Source: an uncultured Oscillospiraceae bacterium
GTDB lineage: Bacteria > Bacillota > Clostridia > Oscillospirales > Ruminococcaceae
Direction of reading: 5' to 3'
NCBI GenBank assembly: GCA_934454435.1
Contig: CAKSGA010000034.1
Span: 1 to 21,080 of the forward strand
Length of the DNA stretch: 21,080 nt
The notes under the pieces are model-generated. The model was not told the DNA's origin, did not search any database, and saw only the letters and a program-made list of their open reading frames with translations. Positions 7,195-14,030 of the stretch are shown piece by piece. How positions within the stretch are numbered: the stretch's first letter is position 1; the number at the start of each line of letters is the position of its first letter. Both the position numbers and the translations under genes were made by a program.

Positions 7195-8580
7195 TCACAC
7201 GTTCTGCTGAGCGTTTGAAGCGGCGAATTTCTGTTTGCTCTTCTTGAAGCACCAGAAGAACAGCGGGAACAGGAAGCAGTCTGCAAATAGCCATGCGGTG
7301 GGATTCGCATAGCACACGGCGGAAAAGCCGAACACCGGGACCAGCGCCAGTGCCACGGCTCCCCGGGCGATCATCTCGAATACGCCCGAGAAAATGGCGA
7401 TCTGCGAGTATCCCATGCCCTGTATCAGGAACCTGACGATATTCACGAACGCAAGCAGGATATAGAACGCTCCGTTGCGCACCAGGAACATCTTTGAAAG
7501 CTCCAGTATCCTTGCTATCTCGTTGGGGTCGGTGTCGTTGATGAACAGCATCGAAATTGCTTCGCCGAAGAACAGGATTATCAGGAACCCGATTATCGAG
7601 TACCCCACACCCAGGCAGGAGCAGTCAAACAGACCCCGCCTGACACGATCCACCTTTCCTGCGCCGATGTTCTGACCGCCGTAGGTCGCCATGGTGCTCC
7701 CCATTGCGTCTATCGGGCAGCACAGGAGCTGGCTGACCTTTGTCGCAGCCGTCACCGCCGCAACATAGATAGAGCCGAGGGTGTTCACCGCAGTCTGTAT
7801 AAGGATAGAACCGATAGCGGTTATGGAGTACTGAAGTCCCATGGGAATACCCACACCGCACAGTCTTGTTATATAGAACCTGTTTATCTGAAGTTCCTCA
7901 CGGCTGAGGTGGAGTATGTCGAACTTCTTTATCATAAAGATAAGGCAGAGCACGCCGGAAACCAGCTGAGAAATGACCGTAGCCCAACTTGCGCCCATGA
8001 CTCCCATATCCAGTACGATTATCATGAACAGGTCGAGCCCGATGTTCAGCAGGCTGGAGATTATCAGGAAGTACAGCGGGGTCTTTGAGTCCCCCACCGA
8101 CCGGATAATGCCGGACAGGATATTATAAAGGAACGTCACCGGAATGCCCAGGAATATCACGAATATGTAGTCGTAGGCTTCCTGGAAGCAGTCGTCGGGG
8201 GTGTTCATCCAGGTGAGGATATTGGTGCACAGCAGGCAGGTCGCCGTGGTCAGCACAACGGCGAATATCGTAGCGAGCCAGATGGTGTTGCCTACATATT
8301 TGCGCATGGAGTTGTAGTCCTTTGCACCGAACATCTGCGCCACGGGTATCGCAAAGCCGGTACACACGCCCTGCACGAAGCCCAGCACCAGAAAGTTTAT
8401 CGAGCCGGTGGAGCCCACTCCCGCCAGCGCCTTTATTCCAAGGAACTGTCCCACTATCGCAGTGTCCACCATATTATAGAACTGCTGGAACAGCATGCCC
8501 AGAAACAGCGGCAGCATAAATCCAAGTATAAGTTTCATAGGGGAGCCTGTCGTAAGGTCCTTTGTTGAGCTTCCTGCCAT
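7195..8580 (-). CDS. MATE family multidrug/metabolite exporter
   Basis: A 461-residue integral membrane protein, the normal MATE length, with twelve hydrophobic helices expected in two six-helix halves. Family features are visible: the N-terminal LTTGSPMKLILGFMLPLFLG, FQQFYNMVDTAIVGQFLG (about 32-49), VGSTGSINFLV, GDSKTPLYFLIISSLLNIGLDLF (about 172-194) and YGGQNIGAGKVDRVRRG in the second half. MATE proteins export cationic drugs or metabolites using a Na+ or H+ gradient; the substrate here is unknown. The start is fixed by AGGAAGGAG upstream of the ATG. The gene is monocistronic, with its own promoter and terminator. Confidence 0.93.
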   Translation of the reverse strand: MAGSSTKDLTTGSPMKLILGFMLPLFLGMLFQQFYNMVDTAIVGQFLGIKALAGVGSTGSINFLVLGFVQGVCTGFAIPVAQMFGAKDYNSMRKYVGNTIWLATIFAVVLTTATCLLCTNILTWMNTPDDCFQEAYDYIFVIFLGIPVTFLYNILSGIIRSVGDSKTPLYFLIISSLLNIGLDLFMIIVLDMGVMGASWATVISQLVSGVLCLIFMIKKFDILHLSREELQINRFYITRLCGVGIPMGLQYSITAIGSILIQTAVNTLGSIYVAAVTAATKVSQLLCCPIDAMGSTMATYGGQNIGAGKVDRVRRGLFDCSCLGVGYSIIGFLIILFFGEAISMLFINDTDPNEIARILELSKMFLVRNGAFYILLAFVNIVRFLIQGMGYSQIAIFSGVFEMIARGAVALALVPVFGFSAVCYANPTAWLFADCFLFPLFFWCFKKSKQKFAASNAQQNV

Positions 8581-8637
8581 ATATTCTCCTTCCTGCGTGA
8601 ATTACACAGCGGTTCTGTTTTGTTCAAAGCAATAGTA

Positions 8638-8666
8638 ATTATACAGTAATGGTGCGGTTTATTCAA
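8638..8666 (-). promoter_or_regulatory. Sigma-A promoter of the MATE gene
   Basis: On the minus strand, TTGAAT (8666-8661), a 17-bp spacer and TATAAT (8643-8638), about 58 bases upstream of the start codon. Confidence 0.78.
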
Positions 8667-8991
8667 GTGGTGAAATGCCCAATTATATGGTTTTTTACAT
8701 AGATTTTATTTGGAATTATGCACAAATACAATGTGCATGTTTTGTTGCATTTACACAGCAAGTTTTGACGGGACTCTTCGCCGGGCACGCTGCTGATTTG
8801 TTGAACATTAACCGATATATGTAATAAAGACTTTGTGCAGAAAACCTATGACATTCCGGGGCGAATTCTGCTTTAAGCGCTGCTCAGTAACGGCGCCCTT
8901 TTGTTTGCATAATAACTCAGGAGGAAACAACAATGCAAGGGACAAAATTCCAGAACGCAGCCCGCACAGTCATAAAAATCAGCGACACCTA
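8667..8991. other. Intergenic region upstream of the ribU riboswitch
   Basis: There is no long gene here. It holds an imperfect GC hairpin at about 8859-8901 (GGGCG with CGCCC, followed by TTTTGTTT on the plus strand), which could be an old terminator, and a 20-codon reading frame with a strong ribosome site listed separately. The remainder, 8667-8855, shows nothing I can assign. Confidence 0.5.
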
Positions 8992-8995
8992 TTGA
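8933..8995 (+). CDS. Possible 20-residue micro-ORF with consensus ribosome site
   Basis: AGGAGGAAACAACA precedes the ATG at 8933, as good a Shine-Dalgarno sequence as any in the window. The frame encodes MQGTKFQNAARTVIKISDTY and stops inside the TTGACA of the ribU promoter. It is upstream of that promoter, so it cannot be a leader peptide of the riboswitch transcript. It may be a genuine small protein, a remnant start of a lost gene, or chance. No convincing promoter was found for it. Confidence 0.35.
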   Translation: MQGTKFQNAARTVIKISDTY

Positions 8996-9020
8996 CAAAT
9001 CCCTGCGGCGGGTATATAAT
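8992..9020 (+). promoter_or_regulatory. Consensus sigma-A promoter of ribU
   Basis: TTGACA (8992-8997), a 17-bp spacer and TATAAT (9015-9020): a perfect consensus. Strong constitutive initiation fits control by a downstream transcription-terminating riboswitch. Confidence 0.92.
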
Positions 9021-9054
9021 GTAATTACGGTGAGCGTTCACCGAATACATTTTA

Positions 9055-9188
9055 TCTGTTTCGGGGCGGAGTGAAATTCTCCACCGGCAGTGATAGTCTG
9101 CGAGCCTGTGGGGGCGGCGTTGCCTGCTTCCAGGGTTGAACCGGTGCGATCCCGGTACCGACGGTATAGTCCGGATGAAAGAATCAGA
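9055..9188 (+). ncRNA. FMN riboswitch (RFN element)
   Basis: The conserved RFN blocks are present in order: TCGGGGCGGAGTGAAATTCT, CACCGGCAGTGATAGTC, GCGAGCC, then GGTTGAACCGGTGCGATCCC and GGTACCGACGGTATAGTC, and GGATGAAAGAATC. TCTGTTTC (9055-9062) and GAATCAGA (9181-9188) close the outer P1 helix with a single mismatch. The aptamer binds flavin mononucleotide and, in this position, represses riboflavin uptake when FMN is abundant. Confidence 0.97.
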
Positions 9189-9224
9189 AAACAAATGTGT
9201 TATCGCTTCTGCGTGCATATTTGC

Positions 9225-9267
9225 GCCCCTGTACAGCCATTTTGTGCGTGCAGGGGCTTTCTGTTTC
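9225..9267 (+). terminator. Expression-platform terminator of the FMN riboswitch
   Basis: GCCCCTGTAC (9225-9234) pairs with GTGCAGGGGC (9248-9257) with one G-U pair, followed by TTTCTGTTT. It sits between the aptamer and the ribU ribosome site, as expected for FMN-dependent premature termination. Confidence 0.85.
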
Positions 9268-9288
9268 CCCAGAACATTGGAGGAAAAC

Positions 9289-9915
9289 ATGAACAACACA
9301 TCAACAAAGACAAAGCAGGCTTTCGATGTCCGCAGGCTGGTTTTCACGGCTCTGCTGGGGGCGCTGGCGGTGGTGCTGCTGAAGTTCCTCAGCTTCCCGC
9401 TGCCCGTCATTCCAAGCTTCATCACGTTCGACTTCTCGGACGTGCCGGCGCTTCTCGCTTCACTCACCATGGGCCCGGTTTCCGGCGTGGCAGTGTGCTT
9501 CCTGAAGAATGCGCTGGGGCTGTTCGGCTCCATGACCGGCGGCGTGGGTGAGCTCTCGAATTTCATTCTCAGCTGTATGCTGGTCATTCCCGCAGGAATA
9601 ATTGCCAGAAAGACTACCCACACCACAAAGCATGTTGTGCTTGCATGCCTTTCCGGCGCTGTACTGATGGCGCTGATGGGCATTGTATCCAACTACTTTA
9701 TTGTTTACCCGCTGTACACCGCTGTCATGCCGATGGAGGCGATAATCGGCATGTACCAGGCTATCTGGTCCGGCGCTGACAGCCTTATAAAGTGCCTTGT
9801 AGTGTTCAACATGCCGTTCACCCTTGTGAAAGGACTTATTGCGGTGCTGTTCTCAGTTCCGCTTTATAAAAGGCTGCGCCCGGTGTTCAACAGCAGCTCC
9901 AGTAACGAAATATAA
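9289..9915 (+). CDS. ribU: Riboflavin ECF transporter substrate-binding subunit RibU
   Basis: A 208-residue membrane protein that binds riboflavin and works with the shared ECF energising module (EcfA, EcfA', EcfT), encoded elsewhere. The start at 9289 is chosen over upstream in-frame starts because GGAGG lies seven bases before it and earlier starts would sit inside the riboswitch. Visible features are RRLVFTALLGALAVVLLKFL (helix 1), the RibU-like FPLPVIPSFITFDFSDVPAL (about 36-55), GPVSGVAVCFLKN and GGVGELSNFI, then later hydrophobic helices around NYFIVYPLYT. The FMN riboswitch upstream strongly supports the assignment. Confidence 0.95.
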   Translation: MNNTSTKTKQAFDVRRLVFTALLGALAVVLLKFLSFPLPVIPSFITFDFSDVPALLASLTMGPVSGVAVCFLKNALGLFGSMTGGVGELSNFILSCMLVIPAGIIARKTTHTTKHVVLACLSGAVLMALMGIVSNYFIVYPLYTAVMPMEAIIGMYQAIWSGADSLIKCLVVFNMPFTLVKGLIAVLFSVPLYKRLRPVFNSSSSNEI

Positions 9916-9917
9916 CC

Positions 9918-9941
9918 CGCACTGCCCGGGCCTTCAGTGCG
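9918..9941 (+). other. Intercistronic hairpin between ribU and the DUF5662-like gene
   Basis: CGCACTG (9918-9924) pairs with CAGTGCG (9935-9941), loop of ten bases, two bases after the ribU stop codon. No T run follows, so this is more likely an mRNA-stability or processing element than a terminator. Confidence 0.4.
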
Positions 9942-9957
9942 TGACAGGAGAATAAAA

Positions 9958-10500
9958 ATGTCGCTGAAAGGCTTTTTCGGGCACTTCCGAACTATAACAC
10001 GGCACCGCCACAGGGTAATTGCGCACTGTGCCAGGGCGGGCATACTCTGGCAGGGACTCAGGCACGACCTATCGAAATACTCTCCCACCGAGTTCATACC
10101 CGGCGTGAAGTACTACCAGGGTACCCGCAGCCCCAACGAAGCGGAGCGTGAACAGAACGGCTACTCCCTTGCCTGGATGCACCACAAGGGCAGGAACCGT
10201 CACCACTTTGAATACTGGATAGACGTGGACCCGGTGGAGAAAGTCTACAAGCCAGTGAAAATGCCGCTGCGGTTCCTGGTGGAGATGTTCTGCGACCGGG
10301 TCGCCGCAAGCAAGATCTACCGTGGCGACAAGTACCGTGACACCGACCCCCTGGACTATTTCCTCTCAAGGAAAGCCACACGCTCCATTCACCCTGAAAC
10401 TTCGGAGATGCTGGAGAAACTCCTGCGCATGCTCGCCGAAAAGGGCGAGGACGAAACGTTCAGGTTCATCAGGGAACTGCTGCGGGAAGGGAAATATTGA
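9958..10500 (+). CDS. DUF5662-like protein with HD-type histidine motifs
   Basis: The ATG at 9958 follows ACAGGAG at normal spacing; an upstream in-frame GTG at 9937 lacks a ribosome site and overlaps the hairpin. The product is 180 residues and soluble. Motifs include GLRHDLSKYSPTEF (H36, D37), WMHHKGRNRHHFEYW (H75, H76, H82, H83), CDRVAASKIY and a helical C-terminus. The spacing of His-Asp and later histidines resembles a metal-binding HD-like helical fold, and the pattern matches my memory of the uncharacterised DUF5662 family. Catalysis is unproven. It lies 42 bp after ribU and is probably co-transcribed under the FMN switch. Confidence 0.82.
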   Translation: MSLKGFFGHFRTITRHRHRVIAHCARAGILWQGLRHDLSKYSPTEFIPGVKYYQGTRSPNEAEREQNGYSLAWMHHKGRNRHHFEYWIDVDPVEKVYKPVKMPLRFLVEMFCDRVAASKIYRGDKYRDTDPLDYFLSRKATRSIHPETSEMLEKLLRMLAEKGEDETFRFIRELLREGKY

Positions 10501-10513
10501 CCGCAAATAATAA

Positions 10514-10539
10514 TGGGCTGCTTTTGGCAGCCCATTTTT
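10514..10539 (+). terminator. Rho-independent terminator of the ribU unit
   Basis: TGGGCTGC (10514-10521) and GCAGCCCA (10527-10534) form a perfect 8-bp stem with a five-base loop, followed by five T. Confidence 0.92.
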
Positions 10540-10596
10540 GCAGCACGTCTCATGCTTGAGATGCGTGACTGACCAGGCGGAAATGGATCCGCTCAT

Positions 10597-10634
10597 ACAT
10601 AAATAAAAGGGCCTGTATATTCATCAGACCCTTT
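10597..10634 (-). terminator. Terminator of the PHP-family gene
   Basis: On the minus strand, AAAGGGTCTG pairs with CAGGCCCTTT (arms 10634-10625 and 10615-10606, one G-U pair), followed by TATTTATG. It converges on the ribU-unit terminator. Confidence 0.78.
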
Positions 10635-10667
10635 ATATTTTCATTGATATGAAGGTCACCTCTAAAG

Positions 10668-11354
10668 TTATTTCAGCGTTCTTTCCCTCGGGTAGACCTT
10701 TCCCTCTCTCAGCAGGCGGAGGTAGTCGGCAGGGCAGTTTATAGGCTCGGGGACGTCTATTCCGCCGCCGAAAAGTCTGTCCAGGTGGTGGCTGTCGGAA
10801 CCGCCGGTCTTTATCAGCCCGTAGCTGTCAGCGTAGAGCTTCGCACGCTCGTTGTACAGCTTGCGTGGGTCGTGGCTCGCATTTATGACTTCCACAGCGT
10901 CAACGTCATGCGGGTAAAGGCTGATGTGATGAATATAGGTGTCGTCCCGGAACGGGTGTGCGTGGACTATGAAACAGCCCATGTCACGCAGTCCGCTGAA
11001 CAGCTTACGCTCGTCCATCTCCATGAGCGCATGCTCGTTCTGCTTCATCCAGTCCTTGGTCATGCCGTATATGAGGAAGTCTGCGTTATACACCGTGAAC
11101 TCACAGCCGAACCAGACTTTCAGCCCTATCTCGTCCCCGACCTCCTTGGCATGCTCGTAGCCCAGAAAATAGCGGTCTATGCGCTCCTCCCAGGGTAAGT
11201 CCCGGGGGACCGCCGTGTTTGCATTGAAGAAGTGGTCGGTCACGAATATGCCATCGTAGCCCGCCGCCTTGTGCGCCCTTGCCATCTCCGCCGCCGGTGC
11301 GCTGGAGCAGGCGCTGCCCTCTTTAGTGTGCATGTGGGTTTCGTATTTGTACAT
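10668..11354 (-). CDS. PHP-domain metal-dependent phosphoesterase
   Basis: A 228-residue soluble protein with the PHP metal-site motifs in order: HMHT (H7, H9), TDH (D40, H41), a glutamate in FGCEF (E85), HAHP (H131, H133) and SDSH (D187, H189). All expected ligands are present, so the trinuclear centre is probably intact. PHP proteins of this size hydrolyse phosphomonoesters such as histidinol phosphate or nucleotide 5'-phosphates; the substrate cannot be set from sequence alone and no histidine-biosynthesis gene is adjacent. The start follows AAAGGGGAGAG. It is monocistronic with its own promoter and terminator. Confidence 0.92.
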   Translation of the reverse strand: MYKYETHMHTKEGSACSSAPAAEMARAHKAAGYDGIFVTDHFFNANTAVPRDLPWEERIDRYFLGYEHAKEVGDEIGLKVWFGCEFTVYNADFLIYGMTKDWMKQNEHALMEMDERKLFSGLRDMGCFIVHAHPFRDDTYIHHISLYPHDVDAVEVINASHDPRKLYNERAKLYADSYGLIKTGGSDSHHLDRLFGGGIDVPEPINCPADYLRLLREGKVYPRERTLK

Positions 11355-11381
11355 GTTGCTCTCCCCTTTCGTTCTTATCTC

Positions 11382-11410
11382 ATTTTAACACATCGGGGGG
11401 AGTTTTGCAA
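11382..11410 (-). promoter_or_regulatory. Sigma-A promoter of the PHP-family gene
   Basis: On the minus strand, TTGCAA (11410-11405), a 17-bp spacer and TAAAAT (11387-11382), 28 bp upstream of the ATG. Confidence 0.75.
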
Positions 11411-11455
11411 GAGAGTTTGGAAAAATCACATTAAAATGGAATAGCATTCATATTG

Positions 11456-12070
11456 CTACAGTTTTAATATGTACTTCTTAATTGCAATAATTTGGTTTAA
11501 TGCGGATACGAGGAAGTGACCGGATCCAACGGCAGGATCGCATATTGTAATAGAATTGATAATATCATTGATTTTTTTACGCTGTTCTAGTGTATCTATT
11601 TTTTTGTAAATATCAGTAAGGCTGCCGCAGTTCCACTTCATGGCAGAGTTCACCTTTTCAATTACGGTTCTTTCAATGCTTTTCCTTGTCAAGTATATGG
11701 AAATCTGGTGTGCCAGAGTTGAAGGAGATTAGCTGACCTTCGAACAGCTTTATAAAAAGAAGTCTGTTGATCCATGTAATAACCAGTTCATACACAGTGG
11801 CGCTAATTTGTTCATCGGGGGTATCTTTCTTTTTCAGTAATCTGATGATCTGGTAGGAAAGAGAGTTTTCTATTTCTGGAGCGATTTCAACGAGTTTTTT
11901 GTTTTCAGAGTCGATTTCCTTAAGACCCATGATATAATGGAGCTCATGGTAGAACCTATCGTTAAACTTGTGAGGTTCGTATTGTTTAGATAAGTGATTC
12001 TTTATAAAATAGTTTACTGATAAAACCTTGTAGGGATTTTTTAATAGACTTTTCTTTGAGATACATTCCT
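11456..12070 (-). pseudogene. Remnant of a type IIG restriction-modification (Eco57I-like) gene
   Basis: Two reading frames on the minus strand preserve pieces of one large enzyme. The upstream piece (about 12070-11674) includes FNDRFYHELHYIMGLKEI and WINRLLFIKLFEGQLISFN, typical of the region before the methylase domain. The downstream piece (11692-11456) begins TRKSIERTVIEKVN and contains ICDPAVGSGHFLVSALNQII, motif I of an N6-adenine methylase (SAM-binding loop). The frames differ by one base at their junction, and roughly two hundred residues that normally separate these segments are missing, so there is an internal deletion as well as a frameshift. Both ends are gone: no target-recognition or nuclease domain remains. 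The DNA is AT-rich relative to its surroundings, as expected of acquired genes. The open frame starting at 12212 reads into this remnant from repeat DNA and is not a native N-terminus. Confidence 0.85.
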
Positions 12071-12216
12071 TTATAATAGGAGAGCCGCCCTGAGATTTTT
12101 CGGTTTTTGCGTTCCGCTCAACGGAGCCTTTCGTCTTAGTCAACAAAGCAAAAACGCCAGTCCCACTCCGGGACTGGCGAGAAAAATCGGACTGTTTTGC
12201 CGCAATATACATTGCG
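12071..12216. repeat. 146-bp direct repeat, distal copy
   Basis: Identical to 12257-12402 except for one base (C at 12110, A at 12296); the two are separated by 40 unique bases, so the period is 186. This copy touches the restriction-gene remnant and includes a duplicate of the tRNA terminator hairpin (12150-12179). Its first 24-bp palindrome is cut in half at the copy edge, indicating that the tRNA-proximal copy is the original. Confidence 0.95.
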
Positions 12217-12256
12217 TGTAATATCCCTCTGTTAGTTCATTTGGAAAAGATAAACG

Positions 12257-12402
12257 TTATAATAGGAGAGCCGCCCTGAGATTTTTCGGTTTTTGAGTTC
12301 CGCTCAACGGAGCCTTTCGTCTTAGTCAACAAAGCAAAAACGCCAGTCCCACTCCGGGACTGGCGAGAAAAATCGGACTGTTTTGCCGCAATATACATTG
12401 CG
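12257..12402. repeat. 146-bp direct repeat, tRNA-proximal copy
   Basis: It begins nine bases beyond the tRNA 3' end. On the minus strand it is rich in potential pairing: part of a 12-bp palindrome (12381-12392 with 12397-12408), the terminator stem at 12341-12365, TCCG/CGGA around a five-base loop, and GATTTTTC/GAAAAATC arms (12374-12367 and 12287-12280) enclosing the inner hairpins. This could be a structured transcript tail or a small palindromic element. Confidence 0.95.
12336..12365 (-). terminator. Terminator of tRNA-Arg, duplicated at 12150-12179
   Basis: On the minus strand, CGCCAGTCCC and GGGACTGGCG form a perfect 10-bp stem with loop GGAGT, followed by TTTTT. The same element occurs in the distal repeat copy. 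Confidence 0.88.
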
Positions 12403-12411
12403 GCAAAACTC

Positions 12412-12486
12412 TGGCACCCCTTGTAGGAATCGAACCTACAACTGCCCCTTAGGAGGGGGCTGTTATATCCATTTAACTAAAGAGGC
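12412..12486 (-). tRNA. tRNA-Arg (anticodon CCT), CCA encoded
   Basis: A 75-base cloverleaf. Acceptor GCCTCTT pairs with AAGGGGT (first pair G-U), D stem GTTA/TAAC, anticodon stem GCCCC/GGGGC with loop CTCCTAA (anticodon CCT at 12453-12451, reading AGG), T arm GTAGG-TTCGAAT-CCTAC, then discriminator G and genomic CCA. It has a good promoter upstream and a terminator downstream. tRNA genes of this kind are common integration sites; the repeat and restriction remnant lie on its 3' side. Confidence 0.96.
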
Positions 12487-12503
12487 GTGTGAATACAATA
12501 AAT

Positions 12504-12532
12504 AGTATAGCACAACGGCGTGCGAAATTCAA
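12504..12532 (-). promoter_or_regulatory. Sigma-A promoter of tRNA-Arg
   Basis: On the minus strand, TTGAAT (12532-12527), a 17-bp spacer and TATACT (12509-12504), ending 18 bp before the tRNA. Confidence 0.82.
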
Positions 12533-12800
12533 GAGCATATCGAATTTTTGGTGATGTTGCATAAAATTCACGGTCAAAATTGTATATCAGACAGAATACA
12601 GGACTGTCTGATGAACATAATACTGTCCAAATGAAGCAAAAATTTTTCTTTAAGACGGCGCAGAAAATCAGATTAGGTAAATTGCCTAACAGGGTTAAAA
12701 GAGCCAGAAGAGCCATACGGGACATGGTCAGAATTAAGTTGTTACAAAGTGGTGACAATTGTGAATAAATCGGCGAGGAAAGATTTATACAAATTGCACA
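12533..12800. other. AT-rich spacer without a supported gene
   Basis: Two short reading frames here lack ribosome sites and family features and are not called. There is a perfect 9-bp inverted repeat, ATCAGACAG (12586-12594) with CTGTCTGAT (12604-12612), and a 17-base near-palindrome beginning TTAGG and ending CCTAA around 12674-12690. Function is unknown; the region may be decayed acquired DNA. Confidence 0.5.
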
Positions 12801-12830
12801 TTGACGAAAGCCCCCTTAAAATGTTATAGT
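12801..12830 (+). promoter_or_regulatory. Sigma-A promoter of the surface-protein cluster
   Basis: TTGACG (12801-12806), an 18-bp spacer and TATAGT (12825-12830). It leaves a leader of about 95 bases before the first surface gene, with possible pairing between CCCGTCA and TGACTGGG just ahead of the ribosome site. Confidence 0.75.
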
Positions 12831-12933
12831 GTATTACAAGGATATCTGTGTCCCGATGCACATTTATGCCTTGAAAGGTAAATCCCCGTCAGTTATAGAA
12901 TGACTGGGTGAACTATTAAGGAGGATTTTTATC

Positions 12934-13779
12934 ATGAAAATCGCAAAGATTCTTTCCGCTGCAGCTGCTGCTGTTGTAGCTGTATCCGCTGTTGCAGTAA
13001 GCGCAAGCGCTGACTTCCGTGCAATCACCGATGGTACCCAGTACCTGTTGGCTGACGGCACAGGCAACTATGGTATCTGCCTGTTCTCCGACGGCACAAA
13101 CAAGGATAACGTACCGGCTATGTCCATCGACGGTCTTGACCTCGCAGCTATCACACACGTTGCTTTCACATTCGATGTTATCGATGATGCTGACAACCGT
13201 GACTGGTGGGATGGCATGGGCGGCGGCGCTATCGTAGTTTCCGCACACTCTGACCTCACTACTAACGATGCTGACCTGTACAACAAGTACAACTGGGCAA
13301 CTGCCGGCAACTTCTGGGGCGTAGTTGATGAGGACCTCGGTCTTGAGACTCTCGACGCTGCTCAGGGTATCCAGGCAGTTAAGGTTGGCGACTATACCTA
13401 CAAGATCGAAGCTGACGTTATCAACCCTGTTGCTAACGGCGACATCGGCAACCTCTCCCTGTACAGAGTATTCATGCAGGCTTGGAGCTTCACAATGTCC
13501 GATATCGAAGTAATCAAGACCGAGCTGTCTGACGCTAACGGCAACGTTCTCGCTACTTTCGACGCTAAGGGCAACCTGACCCTCGGCTCTTCCGCTGCAG
13601 CTGCTGATGACACCGCTGCTCCTGCTGACGATGTTGTTTATGACGCTACAGACGCTGGTACAACCGCTCCCGCTGACACCAAGGGCTCTCCTGACACCGG
13701 TGTTGAGGGCGTAGCTGCTGTTGCAGGCGTAGCTGTTGTAGCTGCTGGCGCAGTTGTTCTCTCCAAGAAGAGAAAGTAA
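12934..13779 (+). CDS. Wall-anchored surface protein with carbohydrate-binding-like domain
   Basis: 281 residues, start fixed by AAGGAGGATTTTTATC before the ATG. Residues 1-26 are a signal peptide (MKIAKILS, alanine-rich core, ASA-D cleavage). Residues about 27-215 look like a single beta-sandwich: YLLADGTGNYGICLFSDGT, HVAFTFDVI, aromatic-rich RDWWDGMGGGAIVVS and WATAGNFWGV, and the late strand pair FMQAWSFTMSDIEVIKTEL typical of carbohydrate-binding modules. An Ala/Asp/Thr-rich linker follows, then an SPDTG sorting-type motif (252-256), a hydrophobic helix and KKRK. It should be exported and attached to peptidoglycan by sortase. No catalytic residues are apparent. The CBM family is not identified; binding to polysaccharide is inferred. 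T/A-ended codons (GCT, GTT, GTA) suggest very high expression. Confidence 0.85.
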   Translation: MKIAKILSAAAAAVVAVSAVAVSASADFRAITDGTQYLLADGTGNYGICLFSDGTNKDNVPAMSIDGLDLAAITHVAFTFDVIDDADNRDWWDGMGGGAIVVSAHSDLTTNDADLYNKYNWATAGNFWGVVDEDLGLETLDAAQGIQAVKVGDYTYKIEADVINPVANGDIGNLSLYRVFMQAWSFTMSDIEVIKTELSDANGNVLATFDAKGNLTLGSSAAAADDTAAPADDVVYDATDAGTTAPADTKGSPDTGVEGVAAVAGVAVVAAGAVVLSKKRK

Positions 13780-13820
13780 TTTCTGCCCGTCATATAAGCT
13801 GACAGAACATTTTGGGAAAA

Positions 13821-13855
13821 TTTCAGATTTTTTTTGAAAAGCCTGAAACTTTTTT
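13821..13855 (+). terminator. Probable terminator after the first surface gene
   Basis: TTTCAG (13821-13826) pairs with CTGAAA (13843-13848), with a further TTTT/AAAA pairing inside, followed by six T. It is AT-rich and so of moderate strength; read-through to the dockerin gene is possible, since no clear promoter was found in between. Confidence 0.6.
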
Positions 13856-13955
13856 CCGACCAGCCGTGACTACCGTAGTGCGAACGGAAAATATGAAAAA
13901 TTTCAAAAAATAATGAAACTTTTTCGTAGGTTCCCACGACTACGGTCGTGTACGG
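13844..13955 (+). repeat. Degenerate tandem repeat in the leader of the dockerin gene
   Basis: Two related units, 13844-13886 and 13913-13955, both begin TGAAACTTTTT and later contain GACTAC within a potential hairpin and a final ACGG. The second forms CACGAC-TACG-GTCGTG (13935-13950), a stem with a stable UACG-type tetraloop; the first is degenerate. Copies are 69 bases apart. Confidence 0.5.
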
Positions 13956-14030
13956 CACAAAACAAGTTTATTACATCCGAGTGCCCGATAACTCAGAGAT
14001 GTTATAAAAAACAACATTAGGAGGACTATT

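Noticed and set aside
9136..9288. Upstream extension of RibU by 51 residues
   Set aside because: The extension lies inside the riboswitch and terminator; the ATG at 9289 has GGAGG and gives a normal RibU N-terminus.
12071..12402. CRISPR array or tandem satellite
   Set aside because: There are only two long copies with a single 40-bp spacer; unit length and structure do not fit CRISPR.
12071..12402. Integrase att sites formed from the tRNA 3' end
   Set aside because: The duplicated block begins nine bases after the tRNA and includes none of the tRNA itself, so a classical tRNA att duplication is not shown.
12477..12768. Short reading frames on both strands next to tRNA-Arg (12477-12758 minus, 12580-12768 plus)
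   Set aside because: No ribosome sites, one runs into the tRNA, and the translations show no family features; the area is AT-rich spacer.
13980..14008. Separate promoter for the dockerin gene (TATAAA at 14003-14008)
   Set aside because: No acceptable -35 element at 16-18 bp; transcription may come from the 12801 promoter or an unseen site.
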